Source: Primula veris
Taxonomy: Eukaryota > Streptophyta > Magnoliopsida > Ericales > Primulaceae
Reading direction: 5' to 3'
Assembly: GCA_963682055.1 (NCBI GenBank)
Contig: OY821742.1
Coordinates: 31,219,060-31,283,059, forward strand
DNA length: 64,000 bases
The notes beneath the pieces were generated by a model that saw only the letters and a program-made list of their open reading frames with translations, was not told where the DNA came from and searched no databases. Within the stretch, counting starts at the first letter, position 1. Every line of letters begins with the position of its first letter. The position numbers and the translations under genes are program-made. Of this stretch, positions 11,020 through 21,989 are shown in pieces.

Positions 11020-12360
11020 CGTTACCTCATATAACTCTTACATAGTACGAAAACGTGACGATCCACATTTTGGGATGTCCAGCACATGTGCATAGAGGGA
11101 AGACTCAAAAGTTGGAATAAAGATAAGAAGTATGCTTCTTTGTTGGCTATTGAAAATGGAGGAGGAGATACTTTTGAATCCCGGGACATACTCCAATGCG
11201 TCCATAGAAGAGGAAATCGCAATGTATCTTGCTCAGCAGGCGTAGCTTGGAGTGGGAGTGTAGCGGGGGTAAGGTAAGGAAGTCGATTAGGGATTGTGGT
11301 TGGACTTGTGAGTGGGGTGATGGAGGTGGAGTAGCGAGTTCTTCTTCCATTTGGATTTGCTCTTCTTTTTCATCGCCATAATAAAGGAAAAAATCGTAAT
11401 CGTCTTCATTTTTGCCCCAATCCCATGTTCGCTCTTCATCGAACTCAACATCTCGACTAATAACAAATTTTCCATTTTTCGGATTATATAATTTATAGCG
11501 TTTCGCCCTCGAGTCGTAACCGATAAATAGAAACTTTTCGTCTAGTTTGGACTTTTTTTGATCCGGAACATGACCATACGCAATACTCCCAAAAACTCGT
11601 AAGTGAGAAATAACCGGTTTTCTTTCGCTCCATGCTTCCTCAGGAGTTTTACCCCATACACTTCGGGATGGAGAACGGTTCGATAAATAAACCGCACTAT
11701 CCACGGCCTCAGCCCAAAACTCTTTCGGAACATTTTTACTTTTAAGCATGCTACGAGCCATATTTAAAAGAGATCGGTTTTTTCTTTCAACAACCCCATT
11801 TTGTTGTGGGGTATAAGCAACCGTCCAATGACGAAAAATTCCATTTTCTTCGTAATATTTTTCAAAATCATTTGAGAGAAATTCTCCCCCTCGATCTGAT
11901 CTTATAGAATTTATTTTGTGACCACTTTCATTTTCAACACGAGCTTTAAATTTTTTGAAAGTATCAAAAACATCGGATTTTTGTTTCAAAAAATAAATCC
12001 AAGTCTTTCGACTAAAATCATCAATAAAAGAGCAAAATAATTACTTTTTCCAAGACAACTTGGTTTAATAAGACCACAAATATCCGTATGAACAAGTTTC
12101 AACGGTTTTTTAGCTCTTGTAGTCGCTTGTTTTCTAAACAAACATGACTCACAAAGTTATCAAAATGATCAATATGGGGTAAACCTTTCACCATATTTTT
12201 ACTACTCAACAATTTCAATCCACCAAAATTAAGATGCCCAAATCTGAAATGCCAAAGCCACGATTTTTCTTTAAAACACGCTTTTAAACATTTAGCCTCA
12301 CCATTTTCAATATCCAAAGAAAACATTCTATCTTTCGACATCGGGACTTTTGCAACCAAA
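11020..12360 (-). pseudogene. copia pol: integrase (GAG-pre-integrase plus catalytic core)
   Basis: 12099-12359 carries the GAG-pre-integrase zinc region (WHFRFGHLNFGGL); its second half has lost one of the expected cysteines. The core follows: FIDDFSRKTW (about 12020), then RSDRGGEFLSNDF (about 11895) and TPQQNGVVERKNRSLLNMA (about 11805), giving the D, D and E catalytic positions, and a C-terminal region at 11400-11700 with ISHLRVFGSIAYGHVP. A one-base indel near 12045 breaks the frame. From about 11250 down to 11050 the sequence does not follow the usual copia text between integrase and RT. Confidence 0.88.
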
Positions 12361-12408
12361 TTTCCATTTTTATCACTTAATAAAATATTATAATTTTTCG
12401 AATGAATA

Positions 12409-12700
12409 TCATAGCCATTTTTCCAAAAGTTGTCCCAAACTCAAAATATTAGACTTCATATTTGGCACATAATAAACGTTCGAGATAAAATTATTTTCTC
12501 CATTTTTCAATTGGATTAAGACTTTTTCATTCCCTTTCACCGGAATTCTAGATTCATCACCAAAATAAATATCTCCATTTGTCGTTTCATCAATTTCAGT
12601 AAACATATTTTTATTACCACACATATGGTTGCTAGCTCCCGTATCTAAATACCACGTAGTAGGCTTTTCGGGTTGCCAAAATTCTTCTCGTTTATTGTAA
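12409..12700 (-). pseudogene. copia pol: aspartic protease
   Basis: WYLDTGASNHMCG at about 12615-12655 holds the single DTG/DSG-type active-site motif of a retroviral-type aspartic protease, and the frame runs on to VYYVPNMKSNILSLGQL, a conserved copia block. The flanking frame is short and interrupted. Confidence 0.85.
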
Positions 12701-12719
12701 ACTTTGTTTGGAGAGCTTG

Positions 12720-13362
12720 TTCAAGCGACTCTTCTTTGACAACTCTTTATTTAGTTTGTCTTCATGAGCTTGAAGCGATCCCAATAGTTGATTCACCATC
12801 ATAGATTCTACGTCTTTAGATTCCTTTATAGCCACAACAATATAATCTCATTTGGAATCTAAAGAGCGTAGAATTTTTTCAACAACACGAGTGTCGTCTA
12901 AATCTTCACCGCATGATTTCATTTGATTTGCAATTGTTTCAATATGTGAAACATAATCATCAATCGATTCGGAAACTTTCATATGTAAAGCCTCAAAATC
13001 ACCACGCAAGCTTTGAAGTCGAACTTTTTTCATCTTGTCAACTCCTTTAAAAGAGTTTTCTAGGATATCTCACGCTTCATTACTCGTGGTTGCACATGCC
13101 ACCTTTTGAAACATAGTTTCATCCAACGTTTGTTGGATGATAGTGAGAGCCTTCCAATCCTTTTTTCTTCAAATCTTTCAACGCATCCCGTAGAGCTTGA
13201 GTTAGAGCGGCACCTTCCACGGGTTCGTCATACCCAGTTTCGATGGTTTCTCACACATCTTGGGAACCAAGGAACACTTTCATTCTAATGCTCCAATTAT
13301 CGTAAAATCCCTTCTTGAGTATAAGGATAAATGGGGTCATTCCACCGGTTATTTTGGGACCG
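12720..13362 (-). pseudogene. copia gag (UBN2-type)
   Basis: Minus-strand frames encode a copia-type gag. The N-terminal part near 13300 reads YDNWSIRMKVFLGSQDVWE, followed by the UBN2-type region [20 protein letters not shown] (about 12960-13030) and [20 protein letters not shown]. No ATG is in place at the start and the frame has interruptions. The zinc-knuckle region could not be located clearly. Confidence 0.8.
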
Positions 13363-13364
13363 TT

Positions 13365-13377
13365 GGCTCTGATACCA
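13365..13377 (-). promoter_or_regulatory. Primer binding site (initiator Met tRNA)
   Basis: GGCTCTGATACCA reads TGGTATCAGAGCC on the minus strand, the standard complement to the 3' end of plant initiator methionine tRNA, one base from the 5' LTR. Minus-strand DNA synthesis of the element would start here. Confidence 0.93.
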
Positions 13378-13378
13378 C

Positions 13379-14238
13379 TGTTGGAAAGAAATGGATAGTC
13401 GGAAAAATAAGGTTTATACCACAACTATGAAAAACTCACAAAATAAATGGGGAACAAGTAACTTTTATATAAATTTTCTCTCTTAATTGGTGATGTTTAC
13501 AAATAAAGAATCAACTAGGACAAAATATATTCACACAACTTTGCTACTCACTTACACACTCTCTTACATGTATTGCACACTCCATTACATGTATAATAAT
13601 ATATTTATATATATATATATATATTAGTAATACCAGATTTAATCATTTTTCTTATTTTTAATTAATATTTAAATTTAGGGTAATCTAGGGTTCTACTATA
13701 TTTTTATTTGGGTTTTTAGTAGGTTGAGTTTATATATATATATTAGTAATACCAAATTTAATAATTTTTCTTATTTTTAATTAATATTTAAATTTAGGGT
13801 AGTCTCAACTAGGGTTCTACTATATTTTTATTTGTGTTTTTAGTAGGTTGGGTTTATATATATATATAACAGATTTAATAATTTTTCTTATTTTTAATTA
13901 ATATTTAAATTTAGAATAGTCTCAAATAGGGTTCTATTATATTTTTATTTGAGTTTTTAGTAGGTTGAGTTTTTATTATGTTGAATATTTATATTTTGAT
14001 TTATCAAATTATAGATTGTGTTTTATGTACATTTGGAGGGATACATATGTCTTTCATTAACTAGAAAGTGTGGAAACTGTGTACAAGTTGTGTGTGTAGC
14101 ATCACCCTTTATACTAATATGAATAAAAAATGAAAAGACATAAGTTTGTTTATTCTTAATTACATTGCAAATCAAAGGTTTATAACTTAAAAAAAAAAAA
14201 CTGAATATTTAAAACCAAATACGATAGGAATTTCAACA
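13379..14238 (-). repeat. 5' LTR of the copia element, split by an insertion
   Basis: Matches the 278-bp 3' LTR at both ends but is 860 bp long because about 590 bp of unrelated DNA sits inside it (about 13516-14105). The insertion splits the U3/R/U5 order and would disturb promoter function. Confidence 0.9.
13516..14105. mobile_element. Nested insertion in the 5' LTR, with a triplicated ~118-bp repeat
   Basis: Absent from the partner LTR. It is flanked by ATCAAC (13510-13515) and ATCACC (14101-14106), a possible imperfect target duplication. CACACAACTT at 13532-13541 recurs inverted at 14085-14094. The interior has three tandem copies of a ~118-bp unit (starting near 13610, 13730 and 13855), each with a TA run, a TTTAATNATTTTTCTTA-type phrase and GGGTTCTACTATATTTTTAT. 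No coding sequence. Most likely a non-autonomous DNA transposon; class unknown. Confidence 0.7.
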
Positions 14239-14243
14239 ATTTA

Positions 14244-15159
14244 CGCAGGTATAGCATGAGCTCCTTACTCATATTTGCTATTTTCTCAAATTTCCTCTCC
14301 GCAGAGGCAATACTTCCATTTTGTTCTGTTTCTCTGTCATCTTGATGGAAATCATGTTAAAGGAATCTGTATACACACAGACACACACATTAATAATACG
14401 TCTAGGCATAAGTCCGTAAGTATCTTTATGTATAAGAGATTTTCCCCGAGTCTAAAGATTAATGTTTGAAGATTTAACTAATACTTAACTTACCAAATGA
14501 AAGCAGTATAACTAGATCATTTGATGTCATTTCCTCTAGCTTTATTGGCAATGATGCATAGAAGATATATGCGGTGCATTAGTGAAGAATACATCAATAT
14601 ATACCGGTGTAACATGAAAATGGTTTATCAAATTCTTATAGAGTGGAAGGGGAAGTGAGTGACCTAAACAACTTTTTTTTTTCTTATTCGAAGATTCTAA
14701 TTGGATCCACAAAGTTCTGGTAAAGAATCTCATTTTTATTAACACCAAATGAAACTGAAAACTAAATTATGTCGTCTTTAAAGTTAAAGCGCTAACTGAT
14801 AAATATATGTATATGAAGGTGACGATACGGAATCACCTATTTCTTATACGTGATTATTCGATAAATTTTTTTCCTGGATGTAGGTACACTTTTTTGTATA
14901 GAACTTGTCACACCTTAAAGATGTAGAAAATATGTAAAAACTGATAATAACTATGAATTATCCTTTACTGAATACAATGTGCAGAAAATGGATGAGAGTT
15001 AGTTACTATGTAGTGAAACTTTTCAGTTCTCACATATCTCATTACTAGACCTGGAAATTGTACCTCATGATTACTCTTTAATTTATACAGCTACTTCGGA
15101 ATTTCATATGTAATGCACGGTGAAAAGCTGAATGAACTGTTTTGCTTACTATATTGCAG
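14244..15159. other. Spacer between copia element and SnRK1 relic
   Basis: No intact gene. Around 14815-14845 the plus frame reads MKVTIRNHLF, which could be a worn version of the SnRK1 exon around the kinase C-terminus, but the match is short and uncertain. The rest looks like intron or spacer sequence. Confidence 0.4.
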
Positions 15160-16143
15160 TTTGATGAGGACATTTTACAGTAAGTGCTTAAGATGGGAGT
15201 CGACTTGAGTCATCTGATTGAATCGCTTCGTAAAAATTAAGACCCAAGTTCCTCTTGCTTTTCAAAAACTGAACGTATGTTGGAAAAAGATTGGCCACAA
15301 TAATATAAAATGTGTGTGGGTTCATAGTTTTGCTCGTAGCAATGGCATGAGTAGCAGTCTCCTTCTTGATGATGACCTTTTTATCAGTAATGAATCTGAC
15401 ACTACTGTACTGATCTTCATGCCCAGAATATTGTCAAATTTGAACTACGGGTAATTAGTTTCTCCTCGAGTACATTCTACATTATCATGAAATCTATATT
15501 GGTGTGATCCGTGATATTGAATGTTATTAATCGTGCTTTTACTGGATTTAATTTAATATAAGACGCCCTAACTTAATGTTACACAGAAAAACACTCTTAG
15601 AACAAGGATTTGCGCCAATTTGTGTTTTTTCAAGTGTCATAAAAAGGATGTATCTATATCAACTTACCTCCAAAAAAAAGATAATTCTATTTCTGCTTCA
15701 GTTTAAAGATGAGTATTCTTGAGATTGTCTCTGCCCCCTTTGGCCTGATTTAGTAACCATACCTTGTTCAATGTTAGCTATAACATATTCATGTTCCACA
15801 TGGGTATAAACATGGATAGACATAAACTCTTTTATGATTTTGCCAACTAATGATCATTGAACACTGTGATTGACATCACATTTGCATGTAAGATGGATGG
15901 AGTTGCACACTACATTTTTTAATTTTTTTTAAATTCATTATGACTTCTCTATTAAAGATCTACATTAAAAATTTGGTTATATCATCGGATAAAAGTTAAA
16001 TATCGATGAGACTAATTTATTGACATTGCAGCTATTCAAGACGACCGGGGAGAATTATCTGCTAGATCTTGAAAGAGTGAATAAACCACATATGCTATTT
16101 CTGGACTTTGCGCCAGTTTTCTAGAACAGCTTGATCTCCTTTT
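15160..16143 (+). pseudogene. SnRK1 alpha (KIN10/SNF1-type kinase) C-terminal pseudogene
   Basis: Three pieces follow the order of the SnRK1 catalytic-subunit C-terminus. After an intact acceptor (ATTGCAG), 15160-15237 reads FDEDILQ, a stop, then VLKMGVDLSHLIESLRKN and a second stop; this resembles the UBA-like autoinhibitory region. A deletion and frame change lead to LNVCWKKIGHNNIKCVWV (from 15269), the start of the KA1 region. A further frame change gives NIVKFELR ending at 15450 on a GT donor. After an intron, 16032-16123 (acceptor CATTGCAG) reads LFKTTGENYLLDLERVNKP and MLFLDFAPVF, then a stop; one base out of frame follows FLEQL, the family's C-terminal ending. Two stops, two or more frameshifts, a deletion and no kinase domain mark it as a relic. 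The introns show it was a genomic duplicate, not a retrocopy. Confidence 0.82.
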
Positions 16144-16723
16144 TTGATATCCTAAGATTAACAACCACCCGAATTATGAACATATTCAGCTCATCTGACT
16201 AGATCTGTTGTGTTGCAGTTTATATATCAAGGTTTGGTCTTTGACTTGTAAAGCAAAAGGCCTTGAGGGCCAGCCTCATCACTTAGAACAAGATTAAAAC
16301 AGCTGTATCCATTCATCCGTTTGGATGTTCTTTAAGAATATTGTTTCGGGTTTCGTCAGTTTTTTTTCAATGCCAACTGTCTGATGTTAGTTTGTGATAT
16401 AACTGAGGCAATTGTATGATAAATTTCAGTGTCTTGTTGGTAGAAACCATCAGAAGAATTGGATGCTATCTGACATCAAGATTTTCCGCGTTCTGAACTC
16501 AAATGAGGTATCGAAATCAATAATTTCTTTTTCTTCTTCTATATACGAAACAGTGTCATTAACAATAGAAATGGAAAAAAATAAATAGCAGAAAAGTAAT
16601 AAACAAACAAATGACAAAGACTAGGTCTACACAACTCCATACACTTAACTGGGAACATGTAAACACATTTGACTATATCTAGAGATGAGAATTTGAACTT
16701 TTTTGTCATGATTTAGCTTCCTT
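16144..16723. other. Spacer and 3' flank of the receptor kinase
   Basis: No gene seen. The part nearest 16723 should contain the 3' UTR of the minus-strand receptor kinase; the part nearest 16144 may derive from the 3' UTR of the SnRK1 relic. Confidence 0.4.
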
Positions 16724-19297
16724 TTATCTCCCTTGAAATTGTTCAGGAAATATAGGAGACATCACTAATGACCCGGAATCATCACTTGTATTAACACTCC
16801 TCATCTCACCCTCATTCTCTGTTTCACTTGACAAATTCAAAGCAATTAGCTCCTCTCCATTATCATCTTCAAGAGGATCAAGATCAAGTTTTGTTGAAGC
16901 ATCTTCAAGTTGCAAAGCAAACTCTAGATTCCACAAAACGTCTCCCATCGAAGGCCTGTCCACCCCATACTCAGCCAAACACTTCTCCGCAGCTTCGACA
17001 TATTTTATCAACGACTCTGAACTAATCTTACCCTCAAGACGGGGATCCACAATTTTACCAATATACCCTTTTCGGTTTTGAGCCATTGCCCACTCGCCCA
17101 AGTTCACTTGCTCTCTAGGCAATGAAGGGTCTAAAGCTGGCCTTGCACACAAAACCTCAAAAAGGACTACCCCGAAAGAGTAAACATCTGATTTTTCAGT
17201 TAATTGTTGCCTTCGAAAATATTCAGGATCGAGATATCCGAAACTACCCTTCACAGCTGTGCTCACATGAGTTTGTTCTAGCGAAGGTGCAGCCTTAGAA
17301 AGGCCGAAATCAGAAACTTTGGCAACGAAATTCTCGTCGAGCAAAATATTTGTCGTTTTCACATCTCGATGAATTATCCCCTGCGATGCGCCTGTATGGA
17401 GGTAGTGTAGACCACGGGCGGCCCCAATACATATCTCTAGCCTCTGTCGCCATGTCAGCAATGGCATCGCAGGCTTGGTACCGTAAAGATGGTCGCGGAA
17501 GGGTCCGTTTGCCATGTACTCATAAACAAGTATCATTTCGGATTGTTCGTCGCAATAGCCTATTAGGGAGACGAGGTGGCGGTGACGGAGCCTTGAGAGT
17601 AATTGGATTTCCGTTTCGAATTCGTTTATTCCTTGTGCAGAGCTCGGACTCCCACGCTTGATGGCCAATGTAGTTCCGTTTTTGCCTTCCCCGAGATAAA
17701 CTTTCCCGAAGCCTCCGACACCTATCTCCATGCTTTCGTCGAAATTCTTCGTAGCTTCGCGTAGTTCGTTTAGTGTAAAGAATTTCCCCAATCCGTTCCC
17801 TGAGGAAGTGAGATTTGAATAGCTTGCTTTAGATTTGGATGAGGAAAAAGTGCCACAATCACTGGCATTTAGAGGAAGCAACCAAGAAGTAAAGCTCTTG
17901 TCTTTGTACTCACGAGGCCTTTTTCGCCTTTTCATCATAAAAGTTATAAATAAAACCATCAATGTTACCCCTATAGCCAACCCGATTACTGCCACAATTT
18001 CTATCATATTAGGTTTTGAATCAAGGCCTTTATATGACCCTTTTGAGGAAAACAAGCCATCTAAACTTCCATCGTCGCTACTCATTTTCATGATTTCTAC
18101 CCCATTTAAAATTGCATTTGGTACGCCAATTTGATCCCCCAATAGGGGACCCACTTGGACCATTATCGACCCGTTAGAAATAGAGAAAGGGTCGATAACA
18201 AAATCTTTGTAGTAAGGGGTAGCCAGGCCAGAGGTGAGGGTTGAGAGGTCTAAACTCTTAACACCCATCATCTTATTGACATACACATTGAAATACAGCT
18301 CATTTAGGCTTTCACTAACAATATCACAAAAGTGCATTCTAATCAAGTAAGAAAAACTCGGATCAACAGTGAAAACCCAAGTTAGATTAAAGTTTGAGTC
18401 GACTACTCCAGCGTCTGCCATTTCTGCTGACGTGGCATATACCCAATTAGGCGCGATCAGAGGCGTCGCACCACCGTCAGAGTACTTGATAGATTCCGGA
18501 GAAACAGAAGCATTTTTAACCCCTTGAGCAAATAACGAAAATCCTTCATCTGATAGCCAAGTTCTAAACAATGTATCATTTCTGGGAGTAACTATAGGCC
18601 CTCCAATATTGAACCGATACATTATTTCATACGCGCGATTAGCTAAACCGTTAATTTCTCCAATCGGGGAAAGTTTCAAGGCTGAGTCTGAGATGAGATC
18701 ATCTGGAGCAGATACAAACTCTATGGCGTTTATAAATGCATACGAAGTCTTCATTGGGGAAAATTTTATGGTAAATCTATCCGATGTGACATTTAGTAAA
18801 TATTCCTTGAATACAAGTGTGGTGCTATTTTGCACCGAAAATTCATGCAGTAAGACAGTGTTATAGGTAGTGACCTGAAAAACCGCGGTTGTTAAGTTGT
18901 AGTTTGGGTGGGGCAGGGGGTGAAAATAGAGACGAAGAAAATGTAGGCCTTTTTTAAATACTAGAAAGCGGTACATTGAGTCGTCTCGGAATATTCTAGC
19001 GGTGAGATATAGAGGGTCAGAAGAGGTAGATATAGAGTTTGAGAGTGACTTTACAGAAGTTAGTATATCTTCATCGGTGGAAAGGAAAGAGGATGATTGA
19101 GAATCTGATTTGAAGGTTCTACCATCGTCGAGAGTGGTGCTTTCAAGTGATCCACAATTTATGAGATAGTTGTCCAAGGGTGTAAATATAGAGAGAGAAT
19201 TGTCTCCTTTCGTGACGAAAATGTTGGCGAAAATAAACAATAATAGAAACATGAATACCAAGGGAAAACGGAAAGGGTATTTTGGTTTAGTTTCCAT
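16724..19297 (-). CDS. ERU: CrRLK1L malectin-like receptor kinase, ERULUS/CAP1 clade
   Basis: Encodes an 857-residue plasma-membrane receptor-like serine/threonine kinase in one exon, as is usual for this family. A hydrophobic signal peptide (about 1-31) is followed by tandem malectin-like domains (about 38-196 and 223-404, ending [11 protein letters not shown]), a transmembrane helix (about 431-455) with a basic stop-transfer patch (KRRKRPR), and a kinase domain (about 524-797). Kinase landmarks are intact: glycine loop [11 protein letters not shown] (526-536), lysine in AIKRG (K547), HRDVKTTN (D645), DFG (D663) and activation segment [16 protein letters not shown]. The segments SLDGLF and SWLLPLNAS around the membrane resemble ERULUS/CAP1 (At5g61350), which acts in root-hair growth and calcium homeostasis; CrRLK1L proteins commonly perceive RALF peptides or cell-wall state. 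Other clade members such as At5g24010 are the alternative. No defect is seen. Confidence 0.93.
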   Translation of the reverse strand: METKPKYPFRFPLVFMFLLLFIFANIFVTKGDNSLSIFTPLDNYLINCGSLESTTLDDGRTFKSDSQSSSFLSTDEDILTSVKSLSNSISTSSDPLYLTARIFRDDSMYRFLVFKKGLHFLRLYFHPLPHPNYNLTTAVFQVTTYNTVLLHEFSVQNSTTLVFKEYLLNVTSDRFTIKFSPMKTSYAFINAIEFVSAPDDLISDSALKLSPIGEINGLANRAYEIMYRFNIGGPIVTPRNDTLFRTWLSDEGFSLFAQGVKNASVSPESIKYSDGGATPLIAPNWVYATSAEMADAGVVDSNFNLTWVFTVDPSFSYLIRMHFCDIVSESLNELYFNVYVNKMMGVKSLDLSTLTSGLATPYYKDFVIDPFSISNGSIMVQVGPLLGDQIGVPNAILNGVEIMKMSSDDGSLDGLFSSKGSYKGLDSKPNMIEIVAVIGLAIGVTLMVLFITFMMKRRKRPREYKDKSFTSWLLPLNASDCGTFSSSKSKASYSNLTSSGNGLGKFFTLNELREATKNFDESMEIGVGGFGKVYLGEGKNGTTLAIKRGSPSSAQGINEFETEIQLLSRLRHRHLVSLIGYCDEQSEMILVYEYMANGPFRDHLYGTKPAMPLLTWRQRLEICIGAARGLHYLHTGASQGIIHRDVKTTNILLDENFVAKVSDFGLSKAAPSLEQTHVSTAVKGSFGYLDPEYFRRQQLTEKSDVYSFGVVLFEVLCARPALDPSLPREQVNLGEWAMAQNRKGYIGKIVDPRLEGKISSESLIKYVEAAEKCLAEYGVDRPSMGDVLWNLEFALQLEDASTKLDLDPLEDDNGEELIALNLSSETENEGEMRSVNTSDDSGSLVMSPIFPEQFQGR

Positions 19298-19421
19298 TTT
19301 ATTGAGTGCGTAAAATGGTTTCGTGACTGGGCTATCACCCTGAACGGAATCGCTATATAGAGAAAGCTCTTTTTAACCCACTATACGAGTAAAAATCAGC
19401 ATTTTCATGACTAGAAAAAAT

Positions 19422-19457
<36 letters not shown>

Positions 19458-21960
19458 GTTGTTTTAAGGGTTTGAAATATGTAGATGGAGAAATAGAAAG
19501 AAAGTTGTGTAGATGTATGTATGGGTAGAACGTGCAAACCTGTATGAATAGATTATGAAGAAGATGGATAGGCATAATCATTAGAATATTTAGTACTATA
19601 AAGTATAAACTTTATAAAATGCAATAACAATTCTTGTGTTAGGTGTTTTGACATTGAAATGAACAACTGTATATAAAAATAAATAAATAAAATGTACCTA
19701 GAACAACTGTATATACTTTCCAACTATATATATAGCAATCAAGTAGACAAAACATGAATTGAACCAACTGGTGTTTATCAATGATATGAAAAGTGGTTTA
19801 TCAATAGTAAAAAATTTAAACTTCAAAGTTGAACCAAGTGATTGATTCAAAAAAATGTGACAATTCATGAAGTGCCACGATGATTAACTCAATTAAGTTG
19901 AGATAATTTACAAACACAAACTTATCTGCATATTGTCCTTTATTTTGATGCAAAGAGGGGCAATCATGAATTAATAAAGGGTCCTATATATAATAATGGT
20001 TTTTAACTACCAACTGAAGTCAAATGCGCGTATACAGCAAATCAATAATGGGTACCTGCCAGGGTATGCTAATCAAGCCTTCACATAAATATATAGAGAA
20101 AGAGAACAATATTGGTATATATATAACATGTCCAAGGCCGGCCAGAGGTAAGATCACCGAGTCTTGGATTTTGGCCAAACGAATTCCGAAAAAATTTAAA
20201 GGTAACAAAAGACAATAAAAGCAAGCCAATTATAAATCTATTTGTATTATCGATATATATTCCAACGCTTGACTTTATGGAGGTGTGTAGTTTAAATGCA
20301 TGATTATAGTTTCATTTAGTTTCATATCCCTTGACCAAGTCTCAACTCTTACAATTTTTTTTCTATATCTACCATGCAATAGTAACAATGAGCAAAAAAA
20401 AAAATTATCGCCTTAAACAAGCCATAAATGTGGGCCGCCCCTGAACATGTCCATAGTTTTCTTTTCCTTTAGTTCAGAACATTTAAGTTTCACACAGACA
20501 CAACAAAATCAGTAACCAGATTGTTGAGAATAAGTTTTTGTAATAGCTTTTTGTGTTGATTTATTGTTATAGCAGTTTTATATTTGGAGTCTCGGCTAGA
20601 TTCGGTGCGGGTAAAAGTATCATGGGTTATGGTTAGGAACGTGAGAGTTTTCCGACCTCATCGGTATTGGTGACAATACTAGTGATGCTAAGAACTTGAA
20701 AGTATCGGGCCGGCCAAGTTAAGAATGACACTGATGATATGGAAGTCGATCATTACTCTGAGATAACTACACCATCTGCAATAAATTAACAAGATGATAA
20801 CTCATTATCATTATCTTTATATAATTTGTTATATGTTGAAACTAACTCCACTCTTTTGCGAAAAAACAACTTTATCACTTTCGTTGTTTAATTGGTATAC
20901 AAGCCAATGCTCTAACATAATAAGTGCAAATAATATATAGGGAAAATGATCAATTAATACATTTTTAACAATCTTGTTTACAAATAAGTACAAAATATAT
21001 TTTTATCCCTCAAATACTCTTTTGCTTTAGTTTAGTAACCGAATGAACTCATACTTTAGGCATGTCTCCATCCAATATAAAAACAAAAGGATGCTATCAG
21101 TTAATCCTATTAATGGTATAATAATCCATTTTTTTCTATATTTTCATTCCAGTTCTTTAGTAGTTGGCAATCTTACTTTCAAGTTTCAAACATTTTTTCT
21201 TCTTAAATACGTCCATTTATTTTTATTTACTTAGTTTTTCTATATTTAGATTATTTATTAATGATCCTCATCCATTATATCGTGTGTATACTATTCGATG
21301 CTTTGAGTTGCTCTACTATCTATATCGTAGCTACTGATTTTTAGTGATTAAGGTTTTAATTTTTTTTAAGTGTTTGGTTAGTAGTAAGAATCATCTATTA
21401 TTTTAGTAGTAAGAATCATTCTTCCTTTTCTTTTTTTTATAGTTGTGACATTTTATTTCGTTATATTACTTCTTTTTTAATGTATTTTGAACAATTTACA
21501 GGGTAAATTATCATAAGAGGATTTTATGAGTTATCGGGCTTCTGGACGATCTTTGCGGCTTTGTATTATTTTATTTTACTTAGTCTCTTTGAGTTTGTTC
21601 CAGGGGCACTGAACTGTACTTTCGTCAGTTATTTTATCTATAGTTTTCATACGTTGTTATTTGATGCTCCTTTTATTTTTTTAATATTTTTTTTCTTTTA
21701 CTCATAGCCTACTATTTATTAACTTATTGTCAACTAAAACACTTTTTATAAATAGAGTTTCCCATGAGATCACTTTTTTTATTAATGTTGTCTCTATTTA
21801 CAAAAACGTTATTATTCAACATAAAACACTCATTTTCTCTCTTTAGAAATCAAAATTTATAAAAAAATTTAAAATAATTAACAAAAAAAATCGATAAAAT
21901 TAATAAAAACATAAAAAAAAAATCGATAAAATATATAAAAAAAATTCAGAAAAATATGAA
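19298..21960. other. Gene-free spacer upstream of the receptor kinase
   Basis: Contains the promoter side of the minus-strand receptor kinase; a TATA-like word (CTATATAG, about 19350-19357) lies some 55 bases from its ATG. Also contains a poly-G tract. No gene is supported between 19.5 and 21.96 kb. A short frame near 20700-20790 (VKNDTDDMEVDHYSEITTPS) is hydrophilic and protein-like but has no recognisable family and no start. Confidence 0.45.
19422..19455. repeat. Poly-G homopolymer, 34 bases
   Basis: Thirty-four consecutive G on the plus strand (C on the coding strand of the receptor kinase), about 125 bases upstream of its ATG. It can form G-quadruplex structure. Length in such tracts is often affected by sequencing error and polymerase slippage. 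Confidence 0.9.
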
Positions 21961-21989
21961 GAAATTCAAAAAAAAAAAAAAAAGCCCTA

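Larger units (their letters stand above)
9325..14238 (-). mobile_element. Ty1/copia LTR retrotransposon, complete but decayed
   Basis: A full element with every structural landmark. LTRs start TGTTGG and end TTTCAACA. The target duplication is ATTTA at 9320-9324 and 14239-14243. A primer binding site complementary to initiator methionine tRNA adjoins the right LTR, and a purine tract adjoins the left LTR, which fixes the orientation as minus. The coding order gag, protease, integrase, reverse transcriptase, RNase H is that of Ty1/copia. The frame is broken by several stops and at least one frameshift, so the copy cannot encode a working polyprotein. The two LTRs differ at roughly a dozen places over their first ~135 aligned bases and one carries a nested insertion, so the insertion is not recent. 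Confidence 0.95.

Noticed and set aside
15218..15454. A 78-residue plus-strand open frame as an intact small gene
   Set aside because: Its middle matches the SnRK1 KA1 region, but both ends are created by frame changes; it is part of a pseudogene.
17350..18134. Plus-strand frames of about 100 residues opposite the receptor kinase
   Set aside because: Antisense shadows of a well-supported minus-strand kinase gene.
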